Assembly: GCA_031769625.1 (NCBI GenBank)
Contig: JAUIMM010002011.1
Coordinates: 62,001 to 126,000 of the forward strand
DNA length: 64,000 bases
Direction: 5' to 3'
Source of the DNA: Taudactylus pleione
Taxonomy: Eukaryota > Chordata > Amphibia > Anura > Myobatrachidae
Both the position numbers and the translations under genes were made by a program. Each line of letters begins with the position of its first letter. The stretch's first letter is position 1. A model generated the notes under the pieces. The model did not search any database. It was not told the origin of the DNA and saw nothing but the letters and a program-made list of their open reading frames with translations. Below are positions 10,201 to 20,815 of the stretch, one piece after another.

Positions 10201-11465
10201 CGTCAAACTCACTGCATACCGCATAAAGCACTGCAATTATTATAATAACAAGAGGAATGTTAAAACAAAGTCAACCTCAAAGATAACCTGTACATATCTC
10301 TATGCACTGCTAATCATCATTTGTGCTGCTAGTTTAAATGCATGCTTCTGTTCCACTTCTCCCTAGCCAATTTAATATTAGGGTTATGTTTTTGAAAGTT
10401 ATTTTCTTTCATGTCAAATTTTTATCAATGTTTCCATCTCTTTTATTGAAGGTTTATGTTGATGTCATGATTTAGCTGTATGGTTCTTCTGCGTAAACAA
10501 GTCTAGCCTCATTTGTGGTAGACTTTCCAGGCGTTCATAATAAATCTGTAAGTGCATGTAATTAAAATTTGTCTCGCAATGTTTGTGATGTATGTATTCT
10601 AGCTTTCTAGTTTCATACACCCACATCAAAGGGTCCTAAAGGAACTCTCATTTCCACAACCCTTAGGGCAGTTACAGTAAATTGCATAATATGATGTAAT
10701 ACATTATGAATTAAAAATACACCGTGAAGGACTTTTCCCACTTGATTCTACTACCACTAAGCACTAACAATTACCATCCCATCATTTTGCTTCTATTGTC
10801 TCAGCATTCACCTCTCCCTCTAGATTGTAAGAGGGCCCTCTCTACCGTCTATCTGTGCTTTCTCTGTCAACCTTGTATGATGTCCATGTTCTGTTCTGTT
10901 TTTTTGTTAGTTTTACCAATTGTAAATTTTACAAATGTTGATGATGTTGAAATCACTTCCCATCCATTTTCAGACAGCAAGCAGGACTACAGCACACTTA
11001 CCGACTTTGTATAACTGCTTTCCGGAAGCAGCCGGGAGAGCTGCTGCTGCAGGTCTGGTCGGGGAGCGGGGTCGGACTGGTAGCGTAATTAAACCCCGTC
11101 CCCTTTCCCGAATAGCCCTCAAGGAAGGGGTGGGACTAAATGACTCAAATAGCGCCGTTTAGCCCCACCCCCTCCTCACGGAACCGCAAATTCTCCAATA
11201 AATCTCCCCATCCTGTCTGCTTTCCCACTTGGACATTTGGGAGCCTCCTGCGAGTGTAGGCAAGTATGGACTACAGTACACTGGTTGCGGTACCTTGTCC
11301 AACTTCTCAACAACTTCAATATAGTTTGTAACTTCCTCCTTGGAAGTTATATTTACTTTTCCACCAACTCAGTTGATTAAAAAAACTGTTTGCTTGAATA
11401 ATGATATATTTCTTAAAGCACAATTTAATAATAGTACAGCATACCATATTAATTGTTAGTAGGCT
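10201..11465. other. Unplaced sequence
   Basis: CTCTAGATTGTAAGAGGGCC at about 10819 resembles a motif I associate loosely with short interspersed repeats of amphibians, but the rest of such an element is not evident. No gene is supported. Confidence 0.3.
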
Positions 11466-11520
11466 TTGTAGCAGGGCCGGACTGGCCATTTGGCAAATGC
11501 CAGATAGGCCTGCCCTTCCG
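11466..11520. mobile_element. Solo end of a CAGGGCCGGACTGGCC repeat
   Basis: GCAGGGCCGGACTGGCCATT followed by a small palindrome TTTGGCAAATGCC. Related ends bound the remnant at 7799-8185. Confidence 0.4.
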
Positions 11521-11816
11521 TAACACAGTCTGAGATTAATCATCATTAATCATCACACTTCCTTTCTTTTGACATGTGAGTTGTTTCTCAGCAACTACTT
11601 CCTGTAGTCAATTTAGCCTCAACAGACAAGGGATATTTGCATCTTACCAAAAGTAACTTTCATTTAAATTTCCCTGTTTTTAAAACATACAAAGCTAAGC
11701 AGGGGGCTCAAACTGACATCATCTTGTACTGCAGTCAGATACTTAGAACATGAACTATTTGCTCCTGTATAGCAACTTTGTCATTCTAACTATAAGAAAG
11801 CTAGTTGTAATTCTTA

Positions 11817-12172
11817 TGGAGCGTACACACGGTCAGATTTGTCAGACTTGTCAGATTTGTCAGATGAACGATTGAACGATTAAACGATTTGAACGATTTG
11901 AACGATTTTACCAAAGTTTTGAACGATTTGAACGATTTGAACGATTGAACGATTTTTGACTGCATTAAAATGAATGGAATCGTCCAAGTCTGACTGCAAA
12001 CACATCAGATATCAGAAATCGTTATCTGACCATCGGGAACGCGCATCGTTGATCGTCCATCGTTCAGGCATGTCAGATATGAACGATTTTCCTTCAGATA
12101 TGAACGACTGAACGATTTTTAAATCGTTATCGTTCATATCTGAAGGAAAAATCTGATCGTGTGTATGCACCA
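11817..12172. mobile_element. Foldback MITE rich in GAACGATTT
   Basis: Ends TGGAGCGTACACACGGTCAG / CTGATCGTGTGTATGCACCA, flanked by TTA and TAA. The interior has tandem GAACGATTT/TCAGATTTG units and a long inverted match: ATATGAACGATTTTCCTTC-like stretches against CGTTCATATCTGAAGG. The ends resemble those of the GGGTACACAC family (21937-22275). Confidence 0.65.
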
Positions 12173-12339
12173 TAAGCTTACACCACTAGGGGACGACGAC
12201 AACAGAGTCTGACTAAGTACCTCCCTCTAGTCTGCAGCTAGACACTACATAGATCTGCTTAGCTGCAGCAATCTAAGATAAGAATTACAACTACCATGCA
12301 TATAGTTAGAATTAATCTTGCCATAGAGTTTCAAATAGC

Positions 12340-12400
12340 TTATCTGATAAGTAATTGACTGGGATGCAGGAGGTTGTGAGTTCAAGCATGGCATGTTGAG
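12340..12400 (+). repeat. Possible tRNA-derived SINE fragment
   Basis: GGTTGTGAGTTCAAGC resembles the internal B-box of tRNA-type promoters (GGTTCGANTC). The upstream half is weak and no tail can be traced; tentative. Confidence 0.25.
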
Positions 12401-12573
12401 CATTATGTGTTCCAAATACAGCGGGATAGAAATAAAAGTTTTAACTGACAAATTGCTCATACCTTACTCTAGTACTGATAGCTCATTATCTGAATATTGT
12501 GTAGGAGGTTTAGGGCTCTATTTACTACAATCCGCATTTTGAATGCTGATTATAATGTGATATTACCGACTGT

Positions 12574-13115
12574 GGGCCTGATTCAGAGCCGCTCGCTCGC
12601 GCTGTGCATTCGCAAGCGGCCCGATGTTCTGCATACGCGCATACGCACGCTTCGTTCTGCGCGTGCACAAACTACACACTGCGATTGCATCCCTCTCGCT
12701 CGCCCAGCAAAGGAAGCCCGGGGTAATGAGTGACAGGAGAAGCCATTTGTGGGTGGTTACAGGGGCAGGACACTAATAACGGGGGGTTGGAGATGCAAAC
12801 TCAGGCATGCCTGAGTGTTTCAACGCTGTTTTAGAGGCATGCATAATTAACAGGCAGCGTCATAGTACACGTCACTTGCCTTTTTTTAGACTGATTTCCT
12901 CGCAATGCTTGCGGTAGGGTGTGAGATGACGTGTTGCTGGTGGGCGGTTGTGCCTGTGCGATTGGGTGTATGCATACACAAAGTGGCCGATCGCTAAGAC
13001 ATGGAGGGCGTGCTTATGCTTTGGCGAGCGTTCCCTTCCCGTGCTGTCACTTTGACAAATTTGCATACGCATCCAGTGAGCGTACGCAGATAGCGAACGG
13101 GTCTGAATCAGGCCC
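12574..13115 (+). mobile_element. MITE A6, nested in element B
   Basis: Ends GGGCCTGATTCAGAGCCGC / GGGTCTGAATCAGGCCC. The flanks are TGT (12571-12573) and TGA (13116-13118). The B-like copy at 56882 has this locus uninterrupted as ACCGACTGAATTCGC, so the insertion went into TGA and the left copy later changed by one base. The inner module GAGTGACAGGAG ... TTTGTGGGTGG is near 12728. Confidence 0.85.
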
Positions 13116-13905
13116 TGAATTCGCATTGCAAATTCAGGCAATATCCCAGGGATTTACTAAAAATCCCTTGCAGGGACAGAGCTTGCGATAAAAATCTCTG
13201 TCCCTGCGAATCCCCTCCGCACACTTATCACAGTATTTTCGCAACAGGTGCGACGCATGCCCCGACAGACCATCGCTAAGCCCCACCCCCCAATGCTAAG
13301 CCCCTCCCCCACGATCGCGGATCCCCCCCGACCCCCCCCCCCCCGACACCCCCTCCTTTAATTATACTTACCTGCAGTGATTGGGGCTCTGGTGATGTCC
13401 TCCATGGCTCCGGTCAGCTGACATCCCATCCTGCACTGGGACCCGGTCAGGTGATGACTGGGCACCAGCCCTGATTTCCGGTCCCTGGACTCATGTAAGG
13501 TTTTTTTTTTTTACTAATTATTATTTTTCTTTTTTTTACAGTGTATCAGCGTGTCACTGGGGCCGGCTCCGGGCTCTGCTCTGCCCGTTAGAGAGCAGGA
13601 GTCTGGTAACTGTGGGAGACCCTGGATAACGCCACCTCCAGGTGGCGTTATTATCACAGGGCTTCCCCCGGTATTTTTACACAATTTATTTTTAGTAACT
13701 TTGGCCAGATCACATTTCCCATTACAATTATGGGAAATGCGATCTGCTTACTAAAAATAAGTGCTACTTAGGGGTTGGAGTAGAAATTTACGAATTCTAC
13801 TCCAATTGCCCTGTAGTAACTTTAGGTGATACTAAAATAATGTGAAAAGGGTGTGAAAACACCCATTTTCACTTTATTTTAGTAAAAATAATGTTAATAA
13901 ATAGA

Positions 13906-14504
13906 GGGTCTCATTCAAAGCCGCTCGTAAGCGGCTGTTCGCTCGTTCCGAGCGATGTTCGCACATCTTCGCATGCGTACGGTTTCTAATACGCATGCGC
14001 GAACCAGTCAGTGCGGCCGAAAATCAGTTGTTCGCTAAATAGCGAATGCCTGCTATTTTGAGTGACAGGAGGAGGCGTATGTGGGTGGTAACAGGGGAAA
14101 GTGCTTGAAAACGGGGAGTGGAATTCAGAACGCAGGCGTGCTTAAAGATCAAAACGGGCGTTTTATGGGTGTGCATAATTAATACAGCAGCGTCATTGAC
14201 CACGTCACTTGGTTGTTTTAAAGTCAGAACTGCTCGCAATATAGCGGTAGGAAAAACCAGCCACAAGAATAGCGAGCAGTTCACACGCTGTTTGATGTAC
14301 TCGATTAATCTAATAAATAGCGGACATGACGTATGATGCGAGCGGCCAAGGGGCGTCTTTTTCAAAATTACGACCGCATGTTTTGTTCGCTCGTTCAGAC
14401 ATAGAGGCGTGAACAGACCGCAAAGAGCGAACGGTTCATTTGAATAGCCACCCCCTTTTTCTGAACGAGCGAGCGCAAATAGCGTCCGGCTCTGAATCCG
14501 ATCC
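13906..14504 (+). mobile_element. MITE A7, nested in the right end of element B
   Basis: Ends GGGTCTCATTCAAAGCC / GGCTCTGAATCCGATCC, flanked by perfect AGA repeats (13903-13905, 14505-14507). The two ends differ from each other more than in the other copies, indicating an older or diverged insertion. Inner module GAGTGACAGGAGGAGGCG followed by GTGGGTGGTAACAGGGG is near 14060. Confidence 0.85.
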
Positions 14505-14514
14505 AGAGCCCTTA

Positions 14515-14731
14515 GTGTTTGAATTGAATGTTGTGTATTTTATTACATGGTAGAGTTGTTGCTAGTGTGGAGGCTGGAGACGAGCAGAATCGTCCCCAAA
14601 CAGCAGGGTCCTGAGAGGGGGGCCCCGGAGTACCCACCCCCTATGCCCCCCCCAAATCTGGATCTGGTACTAGGTACTTAGGATTAGTGTTTTGGCGCAG
14701 GATAGGTTTTTGCGGACACATCTGTATTTGT
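14515..14731. other. Spacer between element B and the hAT element
   Basis: Nothing recognised apart from C-rich stretches near 14640. Confidence 0.35.
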
Positions 14732-15374
14732 CTATGAATTAGGGGTGTGCACCGGCCACTTTTCGTGTTTTGTGTTTTGGTTTTGGATCTGGATCTTTCT
14801 TCATGTTTTGGATCTGGATTGGTTTTGCCAAAACCACCCTTCCGTGTTTTGGGTTCTGGGTTTTGTGTTTTGGATCTGTATTTTTTTTTAAAAAAGCATA
14901 AAAACAGCTAAAATCACCGAATTTGTGGGTTTTTCTGCTCCTATGCTATTATTAACCTCAATAACATTAATTTCCACTAATTTCCAGTCTATTCTGAACA
15001 CCTCACACCTCACAATAGTGTTTTTATGGCCAAAAGATTGCACCGAGGTAGCTGGATGACTATGCTAAGCGACACGAGTGGGCGGCACAAACACGTGGCC
15101 CATCTAGGAGTGACACTGCAGTGGCAGACAGGATGGCAGTTTGAAAAACTAGGCCCCAAACAGTACATACTGCAAAGAAAAAAAAGAGGTGCAAGATGGA
15201 ATTGTCCTTGGGCCCTCCCACCCATCCTTTTGTTGTATAAACAGGACATGCACACTTTAACAAACCAATCATTTCAGCGCCAGGGTCTGCCACATGACTG
15301 TGGCTGAAATGATTGGTTCGTTTGGGCCCCCACAAAACAAGCTGGCAATTAATGTGTCCCTGCACAAACTGGCT

Positions 15375-16400
15375 CTACGGAGGCAAGATGTCGTCCTCAT
15401 CCTCCTCATCCACCGATTCCTTGGATAAAACAGGAAAAAGGGATTTAGGTGTCCCTGGACTGCTTACGGTCTTAGCCAAAGTTTCTGAACTTGACAGTAA
15501 CTTTTTATGAACGCGCTGCAGGTGCCGTATAAGGTAGGATGTTCCTAGGTGGTTAACGTCCCTACCCCTACCTATTTCACCTTTACATATGGTACATATG
15601 GCAAGACAGTTGTTGTCCGGATTTGGATAGAAATATTGCCAGACCAAAGAGGTGGAATGTTTGGTCTTCTGCCCAGGCATGACCATGATGGGCTTTTTCA
15701 TCCCACGGACAACAACTGTCTCCCCCGGAGCCTGATTTAAACAAACCACATCACCATCAGAATCCTCCTCTCCAACTTCCTCCTCAGTGCCAGCTACACC
15801 AGTATTCTCATCCTGTTGTACTTCAACAGTGACATCTTCAATTTGCATATCAGCAAGTGGACTGTGGGTGCTCCTTTCAGCACTTGCAGGGGGCGTGCAA
15901 ATGGTGGAAAGAGCCACCTCTTCCCATCCAGTGCTGGGAAGGTCAGGCATCGCAACCGCCACCACACTTGGACTCTCCTTGGGGATTTGTGATATCTTCT
16001 TAGAACGCACAGTTCTTTGCTGTGCTTTTGCCAGCTTAACTCGTTTGATTTTTTTAGCGGGAGGAGGGCTTCCATCGTCATGTGAAGCTGAACCACTAGT
16101 CATAAACATAGGGAAAGACCTTAGCTGTTCCTTGCCACTCCGTGTCGTAAATGGCATATTGGCAAGTTTACATTTCTCTTCAGATGATTTAAATGTTTTT
16201 TTCAAGGTCATTTTCCTGAACTTTGTCATTTGGGATTGTATGTGGCCTCTACTATGACATTGGGCATCGGCCTTGGCAGACGACGTTGCTGGCATGTTAT
16301 CATCTATGTCATGACTAGTGGCAGCAGCTTCAGCACTAGGAGGAAGTGGTTCTTGATCTTTCCCTATTTTATTTTTATCGGAGAAAGTTTGGTCCTCCAT
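15375..16400 (-). CDS. BED zinc-finger protein of the hAT element (341 aa), lacks catalytic domain
   Basis: A single open frame from ATG at 16400 to a stop at 15375. Residues 1-150 are low-complexity with a basic, nuclear-signal-like run PPPAKKIKRVKLAK at 112-125; an acidic stretch is at 206-216. Residues about 250-300 form a BED finger: W254, F257, C269, C272, H293 and H298 in the spacing of the family, which in hAT proteins binds the element's own DNA. The chain ends soon after in an acidic tail (DEEDEDD). hAT transposases usually exceed 600 residues, so this is an N-terminal DNA-binding part only, through deletion or because it is a first exon. TATATATCAATATAAC about 10-25 bp upstream of the ATG could be a TATA-like site. 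An open frame of this length is consistent with youth of the copy; a role as a repressor of related transposases is speculation. Confidence 0.65.
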   Translation of the reverse strand: MEDQTFSDKNKIGKDQEPLPPSAEAAATSHDIDDNMPATSSAKADAQCHSRGHIQSQMTKFRKMTLKKTFKSSEEKCKLANMPFTTRSGKEQLRSFPMFMTSGSASHDDGSPPPAKKIKRVKLAKAQQRTVRSKKISQIPKESPSVVAVAMPDLPSTGWEEVALSTICTPPASAERSTHSPLADMQIEDVTVEVQQDENTGVAGTEEEVGEEDSDGDVVCLNQAPGETVVVRGMKKPIMVMPGQKTKHSTSLVWQYFYPNPDNNCLAICTICKGEIGRGRDVNHLGTSYLIRHLQRVHKKLLSSSETLAKTVSSPGTPKSLFPVLSKESVDEEDEDDILPP

Positions 16401-16417
16401 TTATGTTATATTGATAT

Positions 16418-17570
16418 ATACGTGCGGCTAAGGCGCACACAAACACAGAAAATAATTTTTTTTTTTTTTGGAGACTAGTGCACTTTGTGGGTTATACCAC
16501 CCTTTAAGAAATGAGCCAGCCGGCCCTTTACTTATGGGACACAGGCGCACGCTTGGCGCTGCTCCTTTGTTGATGCACGTGCAGCTACAGCCCACACAAT
16601 TCACAAACACAGAAAATATTTTTTTATTTTGTTTGGAGTGCCCTTTGGGGGTCACAGCACCCTTTAACGGACAAGCCAGCTGGCCTTTTACTTATGGGAC
16701 ACAGGCGCACGCTTGGCGCTGCTCCTTCGTTGATGCACGTGCAGCCACAATGCACACAATTCACAAACACAAAAAAATATATTTTTTTATTTTGTTTGGA
16801 GTGCCCTTTGGGGGTTACAGCACCCTTTAGTGGTCAATCCAGCCGGCCCTTTATTTATGGGACACAGGCGCACGCTTGGCACTACTTTGTTGATGCACGT
16901 GCGGCTACTGCGCACACAATTCACAAACACAAAAAAATATATTTTTTTATTTTGTTTGGAGTGCCCTTTGGGGGTTACAGCACCCTTTAGCGGTCAATCC
17001 AGCTGGCCCTTTATTTATGGGACACAGGCGCACGCTTGGCACTACTTTGTTGATGCACGTGCGGCTACTGCACACACAATTCACAAACACAAAAAATATT
17101 TTTTTATTTTGTTTGAAGTGTACTTTGGGGGTTACAGCACCCTTTAACGGTCAAGCCAGCCGGCCCTTTACTTATGACACAGCCGCACGCTTGGCACTAC
17201 TTTGTTGATGCACGTGCGGCTACTGCGCACACAATTCACAAACACAGAAAATATTTTTTTATTTTGTTTGGAGTGTACTTTGGGGGTTACAGCACCCTTT
17301 AACGGTCAAGCCAGCCGGCCCCTTACTTATGACACAGGCACACGCTTGGCACTACTTTGTTGATGCACGTGCGGCTACTGCGCACACAATTCACAAACAC
17401 AGAAAATATTTTTTTATTTTGTTTGGAGTGTACTTTGGGGGTTTCAGCACCCTTTAACGGTCAAGCCAGCCGGCCCTTTACTTATGACACAGGCGCACAC
17501 TTGGCACTACTTTGTTGATGCACGTGCGGCTACTGCGCACACAATTCACAAACACAGAAAATATTTAATT
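16418..17570 (-). repeat. Tandem array, seven units of 155-160 bp
   Basis: TTGATGCACGTGC recurs at about 16570, 16730, 16890, 17050, 17205, 17360 and 17515, giving spacings of 160 then 155 bp; a partial unit adjoins the BED frame at 16418. Each unit carries CACGTG (an E-box core), CACAATTCACAAACAC, an AAAATATTTTTTTATTTTG stretch and GGGGGTTACAGCACCC. On the transcribed strand the array lies directly 5' of the gene, the position of a promoter. Frames running through the array on the plus strand are repeat artefacts. Confidence 0.85.
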
Positions 17571-17584
17571 TTTTTTTGCACTTG

Positions 17585-17890
17585 GGGGGAGCACCCCTGA
17601 TGGACAGAGCACCCCCTGGACAACACTACAGCACCCCTTTAGGACTGGGACTCTGCACAGGACTTTGGAGTGGACACAGCCCCTATGGACAACTGACTGC
17701 ACAACACAGTCCAGCCAGCCCCTATGGACTTTGGAGGAGTGGACACAGCCCCTATGGACGACAGCAGCACAGCACAACACAGCCAGCCCCTATGGACTTT
17801 GGAGGAGTGGACACAGCCCTTATGGACAACAGCAGCACAGCGCAGCACAGCACAGCACAACACTACACTGCACTACACAGCCCAGCCAGC
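17585..17890. repeat. Short tandem array (CCCCTATGGACTTTGGAGGAG-type units)
   Basis: Units of roughly 45-60 bp built from GTGGACACAGCCCCTATGG and ACAGCAGCACAGCAC, three to four imperfect copies, within the hAT element near its right end. Frames here on both strands are repeat by-products. Confidence 0.7.
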
Positions 17891-18118
17891 CCTAACTCCC
17901 ACCCTCCCTCTTCACTGTCCACAGCCGAGTGAGAAAATGGCGCCGACGCCGACTTATATAGGATCCAAAACCCGCGAGACCCGGAAGGCGGGATGATGAC
18001 GTTTTGCCTCGATTTCAGATCCGAGTCAGACGGGAAAAGTCGAGCCGGACTCGGATCGGCCTCGGATCGGGGGGGTTCGGATTTCAGAAATCCGAACCCG
18101 CTCACCCCTACTATGAAT

Positions 18119-18783
18119 ATTAGTGAACGCTCACTGAACATGAAACCAAGCTAATGCAACTATGAGCAACTACCATATCTCAGTCACATCTCCACTTGCA
18201 GCTGAATGGATGGTACTGGGTGGCAGCGGGGCGTTCGCAGGTAGCATAAGGGTGTGCATGAAGGCAGAATTGTGGGACCTGAAACAAACAAATGTAGCAA
18301 GTGGTTTATATAAACAAATGCAAACACTAGTGTTTTACGTACAAAGTTTTGCATGCGGGTCTAATTTCGCACTGATCCCTTGCACGGAATGCACATGCGT
18401 GCTTACAGTGAAAACAGCTGCTTATGTAGGTGTACGGATGGGGTATTGCGGCATATGGGCAAATACCCATTATTATTGGCTGATAAGATGAGTGTTGCAT
18501 TTACAGTATATGAACAGTCCAATTGTTTCTTAGGGCTGTGTATCACAATTGTGTTACTATTTTTTCTAGATAACTAGATAACTGTCACCATATACACTTT
18601 TCAGGTGTGTAGTTTATTTTGTATCGAGGGCAATCCTTTTTTTTGTGCCAAATGGAAGGAACATTTCTTTATTGTTGTTCATGGTAAAATCAGGTCTGAA
18701 AATACTTAGTTTTTGCTTTTGTTTTTATCAGTCACTAAAGTATTTGCAAAGTTAACTAACAATCTACAGAAGTGTGGTAGTGT
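18119..18783. other. Unplaced sequence
   Basis: No recognised repeat or coding evidence; short frames at 18162-18577 lack motifs. Confidence 0.35.
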
Positions 18784-18784
18784 T

Positions 18785-19172
18785 AAGCTGGGTACACACT
18801 TACCCGACCCAACGGCCGGCAGGCCAACTGAGCAGCCAATTTGGTAAGCTATACACACTTACCAATAGGCCACTCTATATGTCTGGCCGGACATCACAAC
18901 TGGGTAGGCATTTAAATTTGCCCACCCAGTGGTGATGTCAGTGTTGTAGATTCCTGCAGCCAGTATACGGGCGGAGGGCGGCCCACCTGTGCACACATGC
19001 AGATGCACTGATATATCTGCATGATATATTGGCATCGGCTGTGCAGCTGGGCCGATATGATATGTCTGTGAACGACATCATTCACTAACATATCGGGGGT
19101 ATACACTTGCCCATGCGCTACCAATATGTCGTTCCTCGTTCAAACAATATATATATCTACAAGTGTATACCC
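18785..19172. mobile_element. GGGTACACAC-end foldback MITE (copy 1)
   Basis: Left AAGCTGGGTACACACTTAC and right CTACAAGTGTATACCCTG are imperfect inverted repeats. The interior has CCGATATGATATGTC and TATATCTGCATGATATAT palindromes. Related to 21937-22275 and 41669-41860. Flanking duplication unclear. Confidence 0.55.
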
Positions 19173-19672
19173 TGTTTTTTGGATTCAGTGCAGTACTATC
19201 CTAGTGTACTAACAATAGTACAATATATCTAGTGGAGTAAAAGGATTTTTGTAGACAGACTTGTACCTGAGGTATCTCCAAAATAATATATATTGATCAT
19301 TCCAATATGGTAAACAAGAAAGTTATACACATACGATGCAAATATATTTTTGTCAACCAGGTGATTGCACTTTATTCTTATACCTAAACTAGCCCTTATT
19401 ATGTAGCCTATTTACAAAGCCTTTTGGGCCCATTTATTTATGCAGTTTCTGAATTATTATCACTAAATTGGGTCAGAATACATTTTCTGATCATTATCAG
19501 TATGTGTTTTAAGTGACAATTTAAGGTTCTCATATATAGCCATGTTTGCATGCGCTCAGCAAAGTGCATTACATATTTTTGGTAGAGGTAAAAGTCCTAT
19601 TTCACCAATGTCCAGATAATTTATAGCATGAAAAAAAACACACCAAAAATTGTATCAGACACAATGGGCGGA
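19173..19672. other. Unplaced AT-rich sequence
   Basis: Nothing recognised. Confidence 0.35.
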
Positions 19673-19675
19673 ATT

Positions 19676-20001
19676 CAATTGTTTTCGTGGCCCGCATCTC
19701 CCGTCTAAAGTGACAGGAGTTCACGGGACGCTATGCAATTGTTCCAGATTTACGTGCTGATCGCGCCCAAAGTGGTCGGGTTTATCCGCGTAAAGCAGCT
19801 AATCCCGACCAAAGTGCTTGGCGCGATCGCGAAAAGTGATGTTTGGGCGCCCGAACATGTCACTTTTCGCACATTTCAGCTCTCACCCCCCTGAGGCTGC
19901 GAGCTGAAATGTAGCGCTGTCAGCTGATCGTTCCCGACAGGAGCAAGAATTGAATAGCTCCGTCGGGCGCGATGGGGGCAGGAATCAATTGAATTCCGCC
20001 C
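19676..20001. mobile_element. GGGCGGAATTCAATTG-end foldback MITE
   Basis: Near-perfect ends GGGCGGAATTCAATTG / CAATTGAATTCCGCCC with AAT on both sides (19673-19675, 20002-20004). Inside are adjacent palindromes: AAAGTGACAGGAG..., GATCGCGCCCAAAGTG / CGCGATCGCG, AAAAGTGATGTTTGGGCGCC / GAACATGTCACTTTTCGC, ATTTCAGCTC / GAGCTGAAAT. A related left end starts at about 63896. Confidence 0.75.
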
Positions 20002-20011
20002 AATATATTCA

Positions 20012-20123
20012 AGTGGAGAGTGACAAAGTATCATCGAATAAGCTCCTAACTGCCATTTTTCAAATACAGCCAGTAAAGTGACAGTTAGGAGCTGATTGTT
20101 TGGTACTTTATCACTCTCCACTT
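20012..20123. repeat. Long hairpin, AAGTGGAGAGTGA family
   Basis: The arm AAGTGGAGAGTGACAAAGTA ... AGCTCCTAACTG faces CAGTTAGGAGCT ... TACTTTATCACTCTCCACTT around about 28 bases. It lies directly beside the MITE ending at 20001 and is probably a separate very short foldback element. Confidence 0.7.
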
Positions 20124-20300
20124 AATCACTTTTCAAGGCTTAGTACATTTCCCCATTGGTGTGAAAAGTTCATAAAAGTGATTCTCTTCATGCAGATTCC
20201 ATAAGGTATGCAGTCCCAAATAGTCGAAATATTCACACCTCAGTGTATTATCAAAATAGAATGGTGCTCACTTTGTTCTTACATTCAAAAAACATGATGC

Positions 20301-20815
20301 AGTCACGATGTCGGCGGACGGGATGCCGGATGTCAATATACCGGCGCCAGAATCCTGAAAAGGATGAAGATACCGACGCCACTATCCCGAACAGGACGAA
20401 GATACTGATGTCGGCATCCTGACCGTTGGCATCCCGAAGGTAAGTATGCGGCTATGCGGCTTAGCGGGGATAAGGGAGGTTTAGGGTTAGGCACCCCGGG
20501 GAAAGATTAGGATTAGGGACCCCAGGGGGCGGTTAGGAATAGGCTATGGGAAGGGGGGGTTAGGGTTAGGCACCACCCCTGGAGGGGTAGATTTAGGGTG
20601 CAGGAAGGGGGGTTATGATTAGGCACCACTGGGGGGAGACTAGGGTTAGGCACCACCGGGGGAGGTTAGGGATAACCACCACCGGGGGAGGGTTAGGGGG
20701 GATAGGGGGAGGGTAAGTATACTTACCAGCTCCTGTCGGGATTTTGCAGATCGGGATGCCGCTGTCGGTCTTCTGACCACCGGCATCCCATCCGTCGGCC
20801 ATCCATACCCATTCC
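20301..20815. mobile_element. Telomere-core element G2
   Basis: The left part has GACGGGATGCCGGATG, GGCGCCAGAATCCTGAAAAGG and repeated GATACCGACG stems. The core (about 20470-20700) is GGTTAGGGTTAGGCACC units with GGGGGAGG spacers. The right part is GATCGGGATGCCGCTGTCGG, CCACCGGCATCCCATCCG, GGCCATCCATACCC. The shared GGGATGCCGCTGTCGG links it to G1. Confidence 0.65.

Larger units (their letters stand above)
12513..14511 (+). mobile_element. Harbinger-type element B, interrupted by A6 and A7
   Basis: The left end GGGCTCTATTTACTAC starts at 12513 and the right end, AATAAATAGAGCCC, is split by MITE A7 and finishes at 14511. TTA occurs immediately outside both ends (12510-12512 and 14512-14514). 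Removing A6 and A7 leaves about 0.85 kb without coding capacity: CAGGGACAGAGCTTGCGAT / CTCTGTCCCTG hairpin, C-rich middle, then GTGGCGTTATTATCAC and GGGAAATGCGATCTG palindromes. Relatives are at 9333 and 56882. The matching TTA flanks and restored right end make the boundaries firm. Confidence 0.75.
14740..18110 (-). mobile_element. hAT DNA transposon, internally deleted, with BED-finger gene
   Basis: Ends TAGGGGTGTGC and, inverted, GCTCACCCCTA are enclosed by the perfect 8-bp duplication CTATGAAT (14732-14739, 18111-18118). Short TAGGG-type ends with 8-bp duplications define hAT elements. The transcribed strand is minus, since the only convincing frame is complement 15375-16400. Upstream of it lies a tandem array (16418-17570) and a second shorter array (17590-17890), then subterminal GGATCTGG/TCGGATC-rich DNA with a TTCGGATTTCAGAAATCCGAA palindrome at about 18075. 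Only 635 bp remain downstream of the frame, too little for the hAT catalytic (RNase H-like) and dimerisation domains, so it is non-autonomous. The intact duplication and ends suggest fairly recent insertion. Confidence 0.85.

Noticed and set aside
12340..12400. Functional tRNA gene
   Set aside because: Only a B-box-like segment is seen; no cloverleaf arms or matching A-box can be assembled.
16428..17208. Series of 75-120-codon plus-strand frames with near-identical sequence
   Set aside because: They are repeats of the 155-160-bp tandem unit upstream of the BED gene, on the non-coding strand.
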